Source: Sva-07 sp964651825
GTDB lineage: Bacteria > Actinomycetota > Acidimicrobiia > Acidimicrobiales > Ilumatobacteraceae
Assembly: GCA_964651825.1 (NCBI GenBank)
Contig: CAZYWK010000004.1
Coordinates: 19,732 to 83,731, forward strand
Length of the DNA: 64,000 nt
Reading direction: 5' to 3'
The notes below the pieces were generated by a model that saw only the letters and a program-made list of their open reading frames with translations, searched no databases and was not told the origin of the DNA. This document shows positions 25,052 to 33,906 of this stretch, one piece after another; within the stretch, counting starts at the first letter, position 1, and the number at the start of each line of letters is the position of its first letter. The position numbers and the translations under genes were made by a program.

Positions 25052-27253
25052 GTGGAGGCACAGGCGGGAGCACTCATCGCGGTCGGGGTGATGGCGATCG
25101 TCGCCATCGTCGCGACGCTGATGGAGGCGCGCTGGTTCGGCCGCCGGATGCGCGGCACGATCGACGAGCTGTCGCGCACCCGCGCTGAGCTGCGCCAGTT
25201 GCTCGACGACCTCCCCGACGCCGTCATGGGCCTCGACGAGCACGGCGTGATCGAGACCGCCAACGCGAGGGCGGCCGCGCTGACGGGGCGGTCGGTGGAG
25301 GACCTCGTCGGCCGTTCGTTCCTCGGGATGGTCGGCGAGGACGACCGCGGCATGGTGACCGAACGATGGGACATCGCCGCCGACGTGAACCGCTCGGCGG
25401 ACGACAGCACGGCCACCGGTGCCAGCGCCTACCTCTCGGTGTTCGAACTGGTCGATGCCTCCGGCGTGGCGCATCTGACCGAGGCCACGCTCCACCGGTC
25501 GTCGCTGACGGCTGGCGCGCTGGTCGCGATCTTGCGCGACCTGACCGATCGGCAACGCAGCTCGGCGGCGCTGGAGCAGGCCCGCCGCCGGTTCCAGCAG
25601 GCGTTCCATTCGGCGCCGACCGGGATGGCGCTGGTACGTCTCGACGACAGCCGCATCGTCGACGCCAACCAGTCGCTCGCCGACATGCTCCGGCGGCCGG
25701 TCGATTCGCTGCTCGGGATCGGAATCCGCGAGATCACCCATCCCGACGACCTGCGGGCCGCGGCGACGCAGCGGGCGCGCCTCGAGCTCGGGATCGCCGA
25801 CACGTATCTGCTCGACCAGCGCTACCTGCGCAGCGACGGGGAGTACGTGTGGGCCCGGACTCGCGTGTCGGTGACCGAGGACGACGGCGTGGCGTTGGCG
25901 ATCACGCACATCGAAGACGTCACCGACCAGCGCCTCACCGCCGAGCGGCTGACGCACGCCGCGACGCATGACGGTCTCACCGATCTGGCCAACCGCGACG
26001 CGGTCGTCGCCCTGCTCGATGATCTCCTCGGGGCCGCCCAGATCGGACAGGTCGCCGCGTTGTTCGTCGACCTCGACAACTTCAAGATGGTCAACGACAG
26101 CCTCGGTCATGCGGTCGGCGACCGGGTGCTCCAGGAGATCGCGGCGCGGCTCGTCGAGGCGGTGCCTCAGCGGGAGCGGCTCGGACGGTTCGGCGGCGAC
26201 GAGTTCGTCGTCGTCCTCGACGACAGCGTCGATCCGGCGGCGACGGCCGAGGCGGTGCGCCGTGCCGTGCAGCGACCGATATTCGTCGACGGTCGAGAGG
26301 TGATCATCACCGCCAGCATCGGAGTAGCGCTGAACACGCCCGGGGCACGCGCGGTCGACCTCGTCCGCGACGCCGACGCCGCGATGTACCGGGCGAAGGC
26401 CGGTGGGCGCGACCGGATCGCCGCTTTCGCTCCCGACTCGCGACCCGTGCTGGTCGACGGGCTGCGCACCTCGACCGAACTGCGACGCGGCCTCGAACGT
26501 GGCGAGATCGTCCCGTACTTCCAACCGATCGTCGACCTTGCGGCCGGGCACGTCGTCGGTTTCGAGGTGCTGGCGCGCTGGCTGCATCCCGAGCGCGGCC
26601 TGCTGCTGCCGGGGCAGTTCATGCCGCTCGCCGAGGAGGCCGGCCTGATGGGTGAGCTCGGCGAGCGGGTGCTGCGCGACTCGCTCTCGCAGCTCGCCCG
26701 CTGGCGTGCCGTCGGGCTGTCGTTCGCGACGTGCTCGCTGGCCGTCAACGTGGCCAGCCAGCAGCTCGTCGACGACGCCTTCGTCGGCATCGTCGCCGAC
26801 GCGCTCGGCGAGACCGGTATCGACGCGGGGTCGCTCTGGCTGGAGATCACCGAGACCGCACTGATGGCCGACACCAACGCTGCCACTCGTGCGCTGCGTG
26901 GTCTGCGCGGTCTGGGACTGCACCTGTCGGTCGACGACTTCGGCACCGGGTACTCGTCGCTGACGTACCTCAAGCGCTTCCCGGTCGAGGCGATCAAGAT
27001 CGACCGCTCGTTCGTCACCGGTCTCGGTCTCGAAGCCGACGACACCTCGATCGTCGAGGCAGTCGTCCGGCTCGGCCATTCACTCGGCCTCACCGTGGTC
27101 GCCGAGGGGGTGGAGACCCCGCTGCAGCTGAACCGCCTCCGCGAGCTCGCCTGCGACCGGGCGCAGGGCTACCTGTTCGGCCGCCCCCGCCCCGCCGGCA
27201 TCACCGAATCCGAACGAGTGGATTCGCGGGGTCAGGCGACGCGCGTCGATTGA
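25052..27253 (+). CDS. PAS-PAS-GGDEF-EAL membrane protein (c-di-GMP turnover)
   Basis: This 733-residue protein, GTG start at 25052, has one N-terminal membrane helix (about 7-27, LIAVGVMAIVAIVATLM) and two PAS domains (about 45-160 and 175-300). The diguanylate cyclase domain has an intact GGDEF at 381-385. A phosphodiesterase domain follows, with EVL at 505-507 in place of EAL. The catalytic residues around NVAS, EITETALM, DDFGTGYSSL, KIDRSFV and VVAEGVET are all present, so both halves look active. PAS sensing could set which activity dominates. It begins 47 bases after pcnA and may be cotranscribed. Confidence 0.95.
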   Translation: MEAQAGALIAVGVMAIVAIVATLMEARWFGRRMRGTIDELSRTRAELRQLLDDLPDAVMGLDEHGVIETANARAAALTGRSVEDLVGRSFLGMVGEDDRGMVTERWDIAADVNRSADDSTATGASAYLSVFELVDASGVAHLTEATLHRSSLTAGALVAILRDLTDRQRSSAALEQARRRFQQAFHSAPTGMALVRLDDSRIVDANQSLADMLRRPVDSLLGIGIREITHPDDLRAAATQRARLELGIADTYLLDQRYLRSDGEYVWARTRVSVTEDDGVALAITHIEDVTDQRLTAERLTHAATHDGLTDLANRDAVVALLDDLLGAAQIGQVAALFVDLDNFKMVNDSLGHAVGDRVLQEIAARLVEAVPQRERLGRFGGDEFVVVLDDSVDPAATAEAVRRAVQRPIFVDGREVIITASIGVALNTPGARAVDLVRDADAAMYRAKAGGRDRIAAFAPDSRPVLVDGLRTSTELRRGLERGEIVPYFQPIVDLAAGHVVGFEVLARWLHPERGLLLPGQFMPLAEEAGLMGELGERVLRDSLSQLARWRAVGLSFATCSLAVNVASQQLVDDAFVGIVADALGETGIDAGSLWLEITETALMADTNAATRALRGLRGLGLHLSVDDFGTGYSSLTYLKRFPVEAIKIDRSFVTGLGLEADDTSIVEAVVRLGHSLGLTVVAEGVETPLQLNRLRELACDRAQGYLFGRPRPAGITESERVDSRGQATRVD

Positions 27254-27397
27254 CCGCCCGAGGCACGCGCCAGCGACGAGGCCGAGCCTTCGCTCGCGCC
27301 AAGTCCCTTCAGGTGGCGTCGTGGCGTGGGTGGGGTGACCGGTACTCCCGGCGGCGAGCGAGTGCGGACACCGTCAGCACGACGCCCGATGTCGCTG

Positions 27398-27967
27398 CTA
27401 CGAGCCCTCTTTGCGGGCGCGGAGGATGAGCGTGGTCGGCGCCGGGCTCGCCGCCGATACGCCGAGCTCGAGGAGTTGGTCGACACGGAAGTTCGAGCGA
27501 CCGAGCGCGATGAACCACTCACTGACCGTTCGTGGCCCGGATCCGTACGGGTGCTCCGCCGACACGCCGGCGTACGGATGGGGCACCGAGATGACGAACG
27601 GCATGCTCGGCTTCAGGATCCGGTGCACCTGACGCAGCAGCCGGCTGAGGTCGTCGATCTCGAGCAGGGTCTGGGCGGCGACCGCGACGTCGCACGTCGC
27701 GGAGGTGATGTCGCCGAGGTCGGCGAGATCGGTCGCCAGGCCCTGCACGCTGACCTCGGCGACCTCGGCAGCATGGCGGACCTCGGCCAGCTTGGCCGGG
27801 TCGGGGTCGACGGCGATCGCCTTGGCGCCGTTCGACGCGAACGTCACCGAGTTGAGCCACGGTGACACGCCGACTTCGACGGTGCGCCAACCCTCGGCGA
27901 CCTCGCCACAGAGGCGGAGCTCGCGATCGCCAGGAATGTCCGATCCGTAGATGATGTTGGCTGCCAC
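27398..27967 (-). CDS. Class I SAM-dependent methyltransferase, substrate unknown
   Basis: The 189-residue product from GTG 27967 shows a Rossmann methyltransferase layout: GWRTVEVGVSPWLNSVTF (motif I region, unusual in lacking GxGxG), AIAVDPDPAKLAEVR (acidic loop), CDVAVAAQTLLEIDDLSRLLRQVHRILKP and PFVISVPHP. It resembles type-11 methyltransferases. The gene is divergent from the DUF5318 gene 67 bases away and converges with the GGDEF-EAL gene. Confidence 0.75.
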   Translation of the reverse strand: MAANIIYGSDIPGDRELRLCGEVAEGWRTVEVGVSPWLNSVTFASNGAKAIAVDPDPAKLAEVRHAAEVAEVSVQGLATDLADLGDITSATCDVAVAAQTLLEIDDLSRLLRQVHRILKPSMPFVISVPHPYAGVSAEHPYGSGPRTVSEWFIALGRSNFRVDQLLELGVSAASPAPTTLILRARKEGS

Positions 27968-28034
27968 GATTGTCAGTGTGCCCCGTCGCAGCCGACGCGG
28001 CGGGGATCTCACGATCCCAGTACCCTTGCGCCCG

Positions 28035-28430
28035 ATGGCTTTCACGGTCGGCGCGCTGCGTGGCACGGACGATTCGCGCGGCATCGTCGACCACCGACTC
28101 GCGCGGCGGATGTTGATCAGTCAGGTGCGCAAGGGACGGCTCCCGCTCGACCAGGTGTGCGACGCCCATCCGGAGCTGATCCGTGCGGCCCGCAACGTCG
28201 GCACCGTCACCACCACGCGCTGCCCGATCTGTGAGGAGACCGACCTCCGCCTCGTCACCTACGTGTTCGGTCACGGGCTCTCGCCGCAGGGCCGGTGCGT
28301 GTCGACGGCCAAGGAGATGCGTCAGCTCAACACCCGAGCGGCCGAGCTCAGCGCGTATGTCGTCGAAGCGTGCATCGAGTGCCGCTGGCATCACCTGCTG
28401 CGCGTCATCCCGGTGGGTGGCCGCCGATGA
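28035..28430 (+). CDS. DUF5318 family zinc-ribbon-like protein
   Basis: This 131-residue protein begins MAFTVGALRGTDD. It has LARRMLISQVRKGRLPLDQVCDAHPELIRAARNVG, then a Cys pair (TRCPICEE) and later a second pair (EACIECRWHHL), which together could hold a zinc ion. These features match the actinobacterial DUF5318 family, usually found near rpsF/ssb/rpsR as here. Function unknown. Confidence 0.82.
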   Translation: MAFTVGALRGTDDSRGIVDHRLARRMLISQVRKGRLPLDQVCDAHPELIRAARNVGTVTTTRCPICEETDLRLVTYVFGHGLSPQGRCVSTAKEMRQLNTRAAELSAYVVEACIECRWHHLLRVIPVGGRR

Positions 28431-28452
28431 CGTGTCGATCGGCTCGGCCGTG

Positions 28453-28475
28453 TCGATTGGCTCGGCCTCACGGCG
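28453..28475. repeat. 23-bp dispersed intergenic repeat, copy A
   Basis: The 23 bases beginning TCGATTGGCTCGGCC and ending CACGGCG occur identically at 40929-40951. Just before this copy, at about 28431-28466, GTGTCGATCGGCTCGGCC and GTGTCGATTGGCTCGGCC form an imperfect tandem pair. A related ATCGGCTCGGCC also occurs after rplI near 31101. It lies between a stop codon and the next gene. Confidence 0.7.
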
Positions 28476-28491
28476 AGTTTTGGCGCGACGA

Positions 28492-29193
28492 TTGAGGTCG
28501 GCCGAGCGCAGCCTCGTCGCTGGCGCTTCCCTCGGCTGGCGGCGTGGGTTCGCCGCGGTGGCTCTGGCGTTGGGTCTGCTCGCCGCCTGCGGATCGGATG
28601 GACCGCCGAACTCCGATGCCAGCACGGACACGTCGCCGCCGACCACGACTTCCCTCCCGTCCGACTCCGACAGATCGGGCTCGACGACCGCGGGCCCGGT
28701 TCCGACAGATCCGCCGGCGGCGTCCACGGTCGAGTCCGAACCAGCGGGTGGTGTCGAGCCGGAGGGTTTCACCACGGTGCGGGCCACGATCACCGATCCG
28801 GCCGGCGAGGAGTGTGAGGTGTGTCTCTGGCTCGCCGATTCGCCCGACGAGCGCGGCCGGGGGCTGATGGGTGTGACCGACCTCGGCGACGCGGTCGGGA
28901 TGGCGTTCGTGTTCGAGCAACCGACGAACGGTGCGTTCTACATGTTCCAAACCCCGACCCCACTGTCGATCGCCTGGTTCGCACCGAGTGGATCCTGGGT
29001 CGGTGCGAACGACATGGAGCCGTGCACCGACAAGCCGGCCAACGAGTGCCGGCTCTACAGTCCGGGCGCCGACTACGACCTCGCGATCGAGACGTTCGAG
29101 GGCGGTCTCGGCGATCTCGGGCTCGTGGAGGGCTCGACGGTCGTGCTGATCGACGGCACCGAAGCGCTCGACTGTGACACCCCCTCTTCATAG
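28492..29193 (+). CDS. DUF192 domain lipoprotein
   Basis: The product has a lipoprotein signal ending LGLLAACGS (lipobox L-A-A-C), a Ser/Thr/Pro-rich linker of about 65 residues and a C-terminal DUF192 domain (VCLWLADSPDERGRGLMGVTDL, GMAFVFEQPTNGAFYMFQTP, ending STVVLIDG). The start is uncertain: TTG 28492 gives a normal signal length (233 aa), while GTG 28432 would read through the repeat element and is less likely. It is probably anchored outside the membrane. DUF192 function is not established. Confidence 0.82.
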   Translation: MRSAERSLVAGASLGWRRGFAAVALALGLLAACGSDGPPNSDASTDTSPPTTTSLPSDSDRSGSTTAGPVPTDPPAASTVESEPAGGVEPEGFTTVRATITDPAGEECEVCLWLADSPDERGRGLMGVTDLGDAVGMAFVFEQPTNGAFYMFQTPTPLSIAWFAPSGSWVGANDMEPCTDKPANECRLYSPGADYDLAIETFEGGLGDLGLVEGSTVVLIDGTEALDCDTPSS

Positions 29194-29249
29194 TGGAGGG
29201 CATGAGAACTGAGCGCGGCCGCTATCGTGGCCCGGTCCATATTGGCCCT

Positions 29250-29265
29250 GCCCCAGCAACGGGGC
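29250..29265 (+). promoter_or_regulatory. Small hairpin in the rpsF leader
   Basis: GCCCC-AGCAAC-GGGGC forms a 5-base stem in the untranslated stretch 29194-29323 before rpsF, followed by CTCCCGGC. Many bacteria have an S6:S18-binding leader here with a CCG-containing bulge. I cannot confirm that fold by eye, so this is only a candidate. Confidence 0.3.
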
Positions 29266-29323
29266 TCCCGGCACGCCACCGTCATCGTGAACGTGCAGGG
29301 ATCCGAAGGGAGGTTGCACACGC

Positions 29324-29656
29324 ATGAATCGTGCGTACGAATTGATGATCATCATCGACGGCGACGTCGATGACCCCAAGGCGCAAGCCTGGATGAAGAC
29401 CGTCACCGAGGCGGTCGCCACCGCCGGTGGTGAGCTCCACGGCAAGATCGATTGGTGGGGCAAGCGCCAGTTCGCCTACCCGATCAACAAGAAGCCGTCG
29501 GGCTACTACCTGGTGGCCGAGATCGTGGCGCCGGGCGGTTCGCTCGACGAGCTCGAGCGCACGCTCCGTCTCGCGGACGACATCGTCCGCCACAAGCTCA
29601 TCCGGCTGCCCGATGCCGAGGCCGTGCGCCGAGGCATCGCCGTCACCGCTGCCTGA
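29324..29656 (+). CDS. rpsF: 30S ribosomal protein S6
   Basis: This 110-residue protein has the S6 pattern MNRAYELMIIID at the start, GKRQFAYPINKKPSGYYLV in the core and LRLADDIVRHKLIRL near the end. GGGAGG lies upstream of the ATG. S6 binds S18 in the small subunit, whose gene is two downstream with ssb between, the common bacterial order. Confidence 0.96.
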   Translation: MNRAYELMIIIDGDVDDPKAQAWMKTVTEAVATAGGELHGKIDWWGKRQFAYPINKKPSGYYLVAEIVAPGGSLDELERTLRLADDIVRHKLIRLPDAEAVRRGIAVTAA

Positions 29657-29688
29657 CCGGCAACGGGCAACAGCAACAGGGGAATCAC

Positions 29689-30138
29689 ATGGCATCGGAA
29701 AACTCCGTCACACTTGTCGGGAACCTCACCAAGGATCCCGAGCTGCGCTACACCACGACCGGCCGGGGCGTCGCGAGCTTCGGGCTCGCCGTGAACCGTC
29801 GCTACCAGCAGAACGGTGAGTGGCAGGAGCAGGTCTCCTTCTTCAACGTCGTCGCCTGGGGCGACCTCGGCGAGAACGCAGCTGCCAGCCTGAACAAGGG
29901 CAACCGCGTCATCGTCACCGGTCGTCTCGAGCAGCGCTCGTACGACACCAAGGAAGGCGAGAAGCGCAACATCACCGAAGTGGTCGCCGACGAGCTCGGC
30001 CCGAGCCTGCGCTGGGCGCATGCTCAGATCGAGCGCATCAGCCGTGACTCCGCCGACGGCGGGTCGGGCGGCGGCACCGGCGGTGGCGGCGGCAGCCGCA
30101 CCCCTGATCCGATCTACGGCGAAGAAGAGCCGTTCTGA
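29689..30138 (+). CDS. ssb: Single-stranded DNA-binding protein
   Basis: From ATG 29689 the 149-residue protein has an OB fold at 1-110 (VTLVGNLTKDPELRYTTTG, VSFFNVVAWGDLGENAA, KGNRVIVTGRLEQRSY). A Gly-rich linker follows, and the acidic tip ends GEEEPF, a slight variant of the DDDIPF partner-binding tail. SSB coats single-stranded DNA at replication forks. It lies 32 bases after rpsF and AGGGGA precedes the start. Confidence 0.96.
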   Translation: MASENSVTLVGNLTKDPELRYTTTGRGVASFGLAVNRRYQQNGEWQEQVSFFNVVAWGDLGENAAASLNKGNRVIVTGRLEQRSYDTKEGEKRNITEVVADELGPSLRWAHAQIERISRDSADGGSGGGTGGGGGSRTPDPIYGEEEPF

Positions 30139-30215
30139 TCCGTCCGATCCACAGCTGGCTCGACCGCCGGCTCGATCCACCACTCGATCACTGATCTCAT
30201 CGTTAGGAACAACCA

Positions 30216-30641
30216 ATGGCAAGCAAGAAGAACCGCGCTCGTACGAGCCGTGACCTGAACCCCCGCAAGTTCAAGAAGAAGACCAGCGTCCTCGTCATCG
30301 AAGACGTCGAGTACATCGACTACAAGGACGTCGACCTGCTGCAGCGCTTCATGAGCGATCGGGGCAAGATCCGCAACCGCCGTGTTGCCGGCAACACGCT
30401 GCAGCAGCAGCGTGAGGTCGCGAACGCGATCAAGATCGCGCGTGAGATGGGCCTGCTCCCGTACGCCAAGCGCGTGGCCTCCACCCGTACCGGTGGTCGT
30501 CGCGACGGTCGTGACGGGCGCGACGGTGGCCGCGAGGGCGGCCGTCGTGACGAAGGCACGAACGACAACGTCGAGGCGACCACGATCGACGACGCCGTCG
30601 GGACCGCCGAATCGTTCGATGGCGTGAGCGAGGAGGCCTGA
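30216..30641 (+). CDS. rpsR: 30S ribosomal protein S18 with long C-terminal extension
   Basis: Residues 1-90 are S18: KKKTSVLVIEDVEYIDYKDV, then LLQRFMSDRGKIRNRRVAGN and REVANAIKIAREMGLLPY. About 50 residues follow that S18 normally lacks: an Arg/Asp/Gly-rich repeat (GRRDGRDGRDGGREGGRRDE) and an acidic tail ending GVSEEA. Total length is 141 against about 75-85 in most bacteria. It lies 77 bases after ssb and 1 base before rplI. Confidence 0.95.
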   Translation: MASKKNRARTSRDLNPRKFKKKTSVLVIEDVEYIDYKDVDLLQRFMSDRGKIRNRRVAGNTLQQQREVANAIKIAREMGLLPYAKRVASTRTGGRRDGRDGRDGGREGGRRDEGTNDNVEATTIDDAVGTAESFDGVSEEA

Positions 30642-30642
30642 C

Positions 30643-31092
30643 ATGCGGGTGATCCTCCGCTCCGACCTCGCCGGTCTCGGCAAGCGCGGCGACATCGTCG
30701 AGGTGGCCGATGGCCACGCCCGCAACTTCCTGCTCCCCAAGGGTCATGCGATCCCGGCGAGCGACGGTGCGGTCGACCAGGCGGCGCGCATGCGCAAGGC
30801 CCGCGACCTCCGCGACTCGAGCGCCCGCGACGCCGCCACGGCGATCGCCAGCAAGCTCGTTCCGATGATCATCACGGTTCCGGCCAAGGCCGGCCCCGAG
30901 GGCAAGCTGTTCGGCTCGGTCACCTCGAGCGACATCGTCACCGCGGTGCGCGACGAGACAGGCATCGAGCTCGAGCGTCGTCAGCTCGAAGTAGACACCA
31001 TCAAGACCCTCGGTCAGCACACGGTCACCGCGTCGCTGCACCACGACGTCAGCTTCCCGATCCGTCTGGAAGTCGTCGCCGCTGCCGACTGA
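30643..31092 (+). CDS. rplI: 50S ribosomal protein L9
   Basis: The 149-residue protein starts MRVILRSDLAGLGKRGDIVEV with the family signature DGHARNFLLPKGHA, a long central helix and a C-terminal domain (GKLFGSVTSSDIVTAV). It is the last gene of rpsF-ssb-rpsR-rplI. A 130-base gap, with a GATCGGCTCGGCC repeat fragment near 31100, precedes dnaB. Confidence 0.96.
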   Translation: MRVILRSDLAGLGKRGDIVEVADGHARNFLLPKGHAIPASDGAVDQAARMRKARDLRDSSARDAATAIASKLVPMIITVPAKAGPEGKLFGSVTSSDIVTAVRDETGIELERRQLEVDTIKTLGQHTVTASLHHDVSFPIRLEVVAAAD

Positions 31093-31222
31093 GCCATAAC
31101 GATCGGCTCGGCCACACCACGAGTCCACAGTGATCGTCCGTTTCCCACAGGCGATCAACAGGCAAGACCCAGGGTTGTGCGTCTTCCTCCGCACAGCACT
31201 GTGTTGAGAGAGTGGTGACCCC

Positions 31223-33889
31223 ATGTCCGGCACAGCAGATTTCCCGACCGACCGATCCGAGCGGACCGTACGTCCGCAACGATCGGCCGGGCGGATACCT
31301 CCCCACAACCTGCAGGCCGAAGAGTCGGTGCTGGGGGCGCTGCTGCTGTCCCGCGATGCCATCGGGGTCGTCGGTGAGGCGGGGCTGAAGGTCCGCGACT
31401 TCTACAACCCGGCCCACCAGCAGATCTTCGACGCCATCCGGTCGATCTACTCGTCGTCGGGCCCCGTCGACGTCGTCACCGTCGCCGACGAGCTGCGCCG
31501 CCACGGCGTGCTCGACGAGCTCGGCGGCATCGAACGGCTCAACGAGCTCCAGAACGCCACGCCGTCGGTGTCGGGCGCCGAGCACTACGCCCGCATCGTG
31601 ATGGACACGGCGCTGCTGCGCAGGTTGATCCACACCGCCGGAGAGATCACCGACATCGCGTTCAGCGAGCCCGACGACGTCGTCAAGGCGGTCGACCTCG
31701 CCGAGTCGAAGATGTTCGAAGTCGCCGAGGACCGCGTCGTCGACTCGACCCGGCCGATCCAGGAGCTCCTCAACGAGACGATGGATCAGCTCGAGGAGAA
31801 CTACGAGCGCGGCGACACGATCACCGGCGAGGCCACCGGCTACGACGATCTCGACGAGCTCCTCTCCGGCCTGCAGAAGTCGACCCTCAACATCGTCGGG
31901 GCGCGCCCGGCAATGGGCAAGTGCGTGGCCTGGTTCACGCCGATGGTGGATCTCGAAACCGGTGACCGGATCACCGCGAGCGAGATGATGGAACGCTCGA
32001 TCGAGCGAGGTCGACTCTTGGTGCGATCGGTCGATCAGACGCATTCGATCGTCACGGCCACGGCGTCGATGTGCCTCGACGACGGCGTCAAGCCGGTGTT
32101 CACGCTGCGAACTCGGACGGGGCGCGAGGTGACGGTCACCGCCGTGCATCCGTTCTTGACGGCCAGGGGATGGCAGCCGCTCGAAGCGGTCCAGGTCGGC
32201 GATTTCGTCGCCGTGCCGACCGACGTCGGCGGGTTCGGCTCCGATGACCTCCCAGGTCCGGAGATCGACATCCTCGCGCTCATGCTGGGTGACGGCTGCG
32301 TGGTCGCCGGGCACACGTCGCCGACACTGACCACCGCACTCGAGGCTGTTCGCCATGTCGCGGCAGCGGCGGCCGCCGAACTCGGGAGCGGCCTCGTCGA
32401 GGCCGGCACTGCTGGTGTCGCCACGACGTGGCGCTTCTCGACCGGGCACCATGGCGGCAAACCGAATCCGGTGACGGAGCTGTTGCGGCGCCACGGCGTC
32501 TGGAACGTGAACGCGCATCAGAAGCACGTCCCCGCGGCGATCTTCCGGCTTCCCAACCGATCACTCGCTCGGTTCCTGAACCGCTTGTTCGCCACGGACG
32601 AGACGGCCTGGACCGCGAGCGCCGGATACGCGCGCATTGGATACTCATCGGTTTCGAAGCGATTGATCGACGACGTCGCCCATCTCGTCAGGCGCTTCGG
32701 CGTGCGAGTCAGTGTCCGTGTCCGGAACGTTCCGTACCGCGGCATGACGCGGACGGCCTACGAACTCGAGATCATGGATGGTCCGTCCATTCTCCGGTTC
32801 GCAGACACGATCGGGATCTTGGGGAAGGAAGCTGCCGTGGAGACGGCGTGTGGCCGGGCGCGCCGTTCTGGTCGGGAGGGTCGTGGCGCCGACCTGATCC
32901 CGACCGAGGCCTGGGATGACGTCATCAAAGCCAAGGGCGCGTTGAGCTGGACGGAGGTCAGCCGTCGGGCAGGACGAGCGTCGACGTACGACTGGCACCC
33001 GAACCGTCGGGGACAACTCCATCGGTCGACGGTTCAGGCGCTGGCCGAGGTGCTCGATAGCGACGAGCTCCGGAAGTGGGCATCGCCCGACGTGCTCTGG
33101 GAGCGGGTCGTCTCGGTCGAGCCCGCCGGGCATGAACGAGTCATCGACTTCACGGTTCCCGAGCACCACAACTTCGTTGCCGCCGACTTCATTCTGCACA
33201 ACACCGCGTTCGGGCTCGGGCTGGCGACGCACATCGCCAAGCACAGTGGCAAGCCGGTGCTGGTGTTCTCCCTCGAGATGGGCCACAGCGAACTGACCCA
33301 GCGCATCCTGTCGAGCGAGGCCAAGGTCGATTCGACCAAGCTGCGCACCGGCAAGCTGAGCGAGAGCGACTGGTCGAAGATCGGCCTCGCCGTCGGGCGG
33401 CTCGAGGTGCCGCTGTTCCTCGACGACAACCCGCAGGTCACCGTGATGGAGATCCGCGCCAAGGCGCGGCGGATCAAGGCCCAGCACGGCGGACTGTCGC
33501 TGATCCTGATCGACTACCTGCAGCTGATGAGCGGCAACGGAGCATCGGAGAACCGTCAGCTCGAGGTCAGCGAGATCAGCCGCAGCCTCAAGGTGCTCGC
33601 TCGCGAGCTCGAGGTGCCGATCGTCGCCCTCAGCCAGCTCAGCCGCAACCTCGAATCACGATCCGACAAGCGGCCGATGCTGGCCGACCTGCGTGAGTCG
33701 GGCAGCCTCGAACAGGACGCCGACGTCGTGATGTTCCTGTACCGCGACGAGGTCTACAACCCGGAGTCGCCCGACAAGGGTTCGGCCGAGGTCATCGTCG
33801 CGAAGCACCGCTCCGGGCCGATCGGCATCAAGCGGCTCGTCTTCCTCGGGCAGTACACCCGCTTCGACAACGCGGCCCGCTCGATCTGA
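31223..33889 (+). CDS. dnaB: Replicative DNA helicase DnaB, interrupted by an intein
   Basis: DnaB unwinds DNA at the replication fork. The 888-residue precursor has the N-terminal domain (IPPHNLQAEESVLGALLLS), the linker and the start of the RecA-like domain through GARPAMGK (residues 226-233, Walker A). A 427-residue intein follows. The helicase resumes with TAFGLGLATHIAKHSGKPV, FSLEMGHSELTQRIL, LILIDYLQLM and SQLSRNLESRSDKRPMLADLRESGSLEQDAD. The spliced product would be 461 residues, the normal DnaB length. Without splicing, the P-loop Lys and Thr are separated and ATP binding should fail. Confidence 0.97.
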   Translation: MSGTADFPTDRSERTVRPQRSAGRIPPHNLQAEESVLGALLLSRDAIGVVGEAGLKVRDFYNPAHQQIFDAIRSIYSSSGPVDVVTVADELRRHGVLDELGGIERLNELQNATPSVSGAEHYARIVMDTALLRRLIHTAGEITDIAFSEPDDVVKAVDLAESKMFEVAEDRVVDSTRPIQELLNETMDQLEENYERGDTITGEATGYDDLDELLSGLQKSTLNIVGARPAMGKCVAWFTPMVDLETGDRITASEMMERSIERGRLLVRSVDQTHSIVTATASMCLDDGVKPVFTLRTRTGREVTVTAVHPFLTARGWQPLEAVQVGDFVAVPTDVGGFGSDDLPGPEIDILALMLGDGCVVAGHTSPTLTTALEAVRHVAAAAAAELGSGLVEAGTAGVATTWRFSTGHHGGKPNPVTELLRRHGVWNVNAHQKHVPAAIFRLPNRSLARFLNRLFATDETAWTASAGYARIGYSSVSKRLIDDVAHLVRRFGVRVSVRVRNVPYRGMTRTAYELEIMDGPSILRFADTIGILGKEAAVETACGRARRSGREGRGADLIPTEAWDDVIKAKGALSWTEVSRRAGRASTYDWHPNRRGQLHRSTVQALAEVLDSDELRKWASPDVLWERVVSVEPAGHERVIDFTVPEHHNFVAADFILHNTAFGLGLATHIAKHSGKPVLVFSLEMGHSELTQRILSSEAKVDSTKLRTGKLSESDWSKIGLAVGRLEVPLFLDDNPQVTVMEIRAKARRIKAQHGGLSLILIDYLQLMSGNGASENRQLEVSEISRSLKVLARELEVPIVALSQLSRNLESRSDKRPMLADLRESGSLEQDADVVMFLYRDEVYNPESPDKGSAEVIVAKHRSGPIGIKRLVFLGQYTRFDNAARSI
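31922..33202 (+). mobile_element. DnaB intein with LAGLIDADG homing endonuclease domain (complete, 427 aa)
   Basis: The intein lies exactly between Lys233 and Thr of the Walker A motif. Intein residue 1 is Cys (CVAWFTPMVD), block B is TAVHPFLT with the Thr and His at 73 and 76, and the last residues are FILHN, with penultimate His, terminal Asn and Thr as the +1 residue. All class 1 splicing residues are therefore present. Endonuclease motifs are LALMLGDGCV near 118-127 and LARFLNRLFATDETAW near 215-230. Block A is unusual in lacking the common C-x-x-G-D/T pattern. The Walker A site is a recurrent DnaB intein site in actinobacteria. Confidence 0.95.
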
Positions 33890-33906
33890 GCCGGATCAGC
33901 TCACCA

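Noticed and set aside
28432..28434. GTG start for the DUF192 lipoprotein
   Set aside because: It would translate the dispersed repeat and give an overlong signal peptide; TTG 28492 gives a normal lipoprotein signal.
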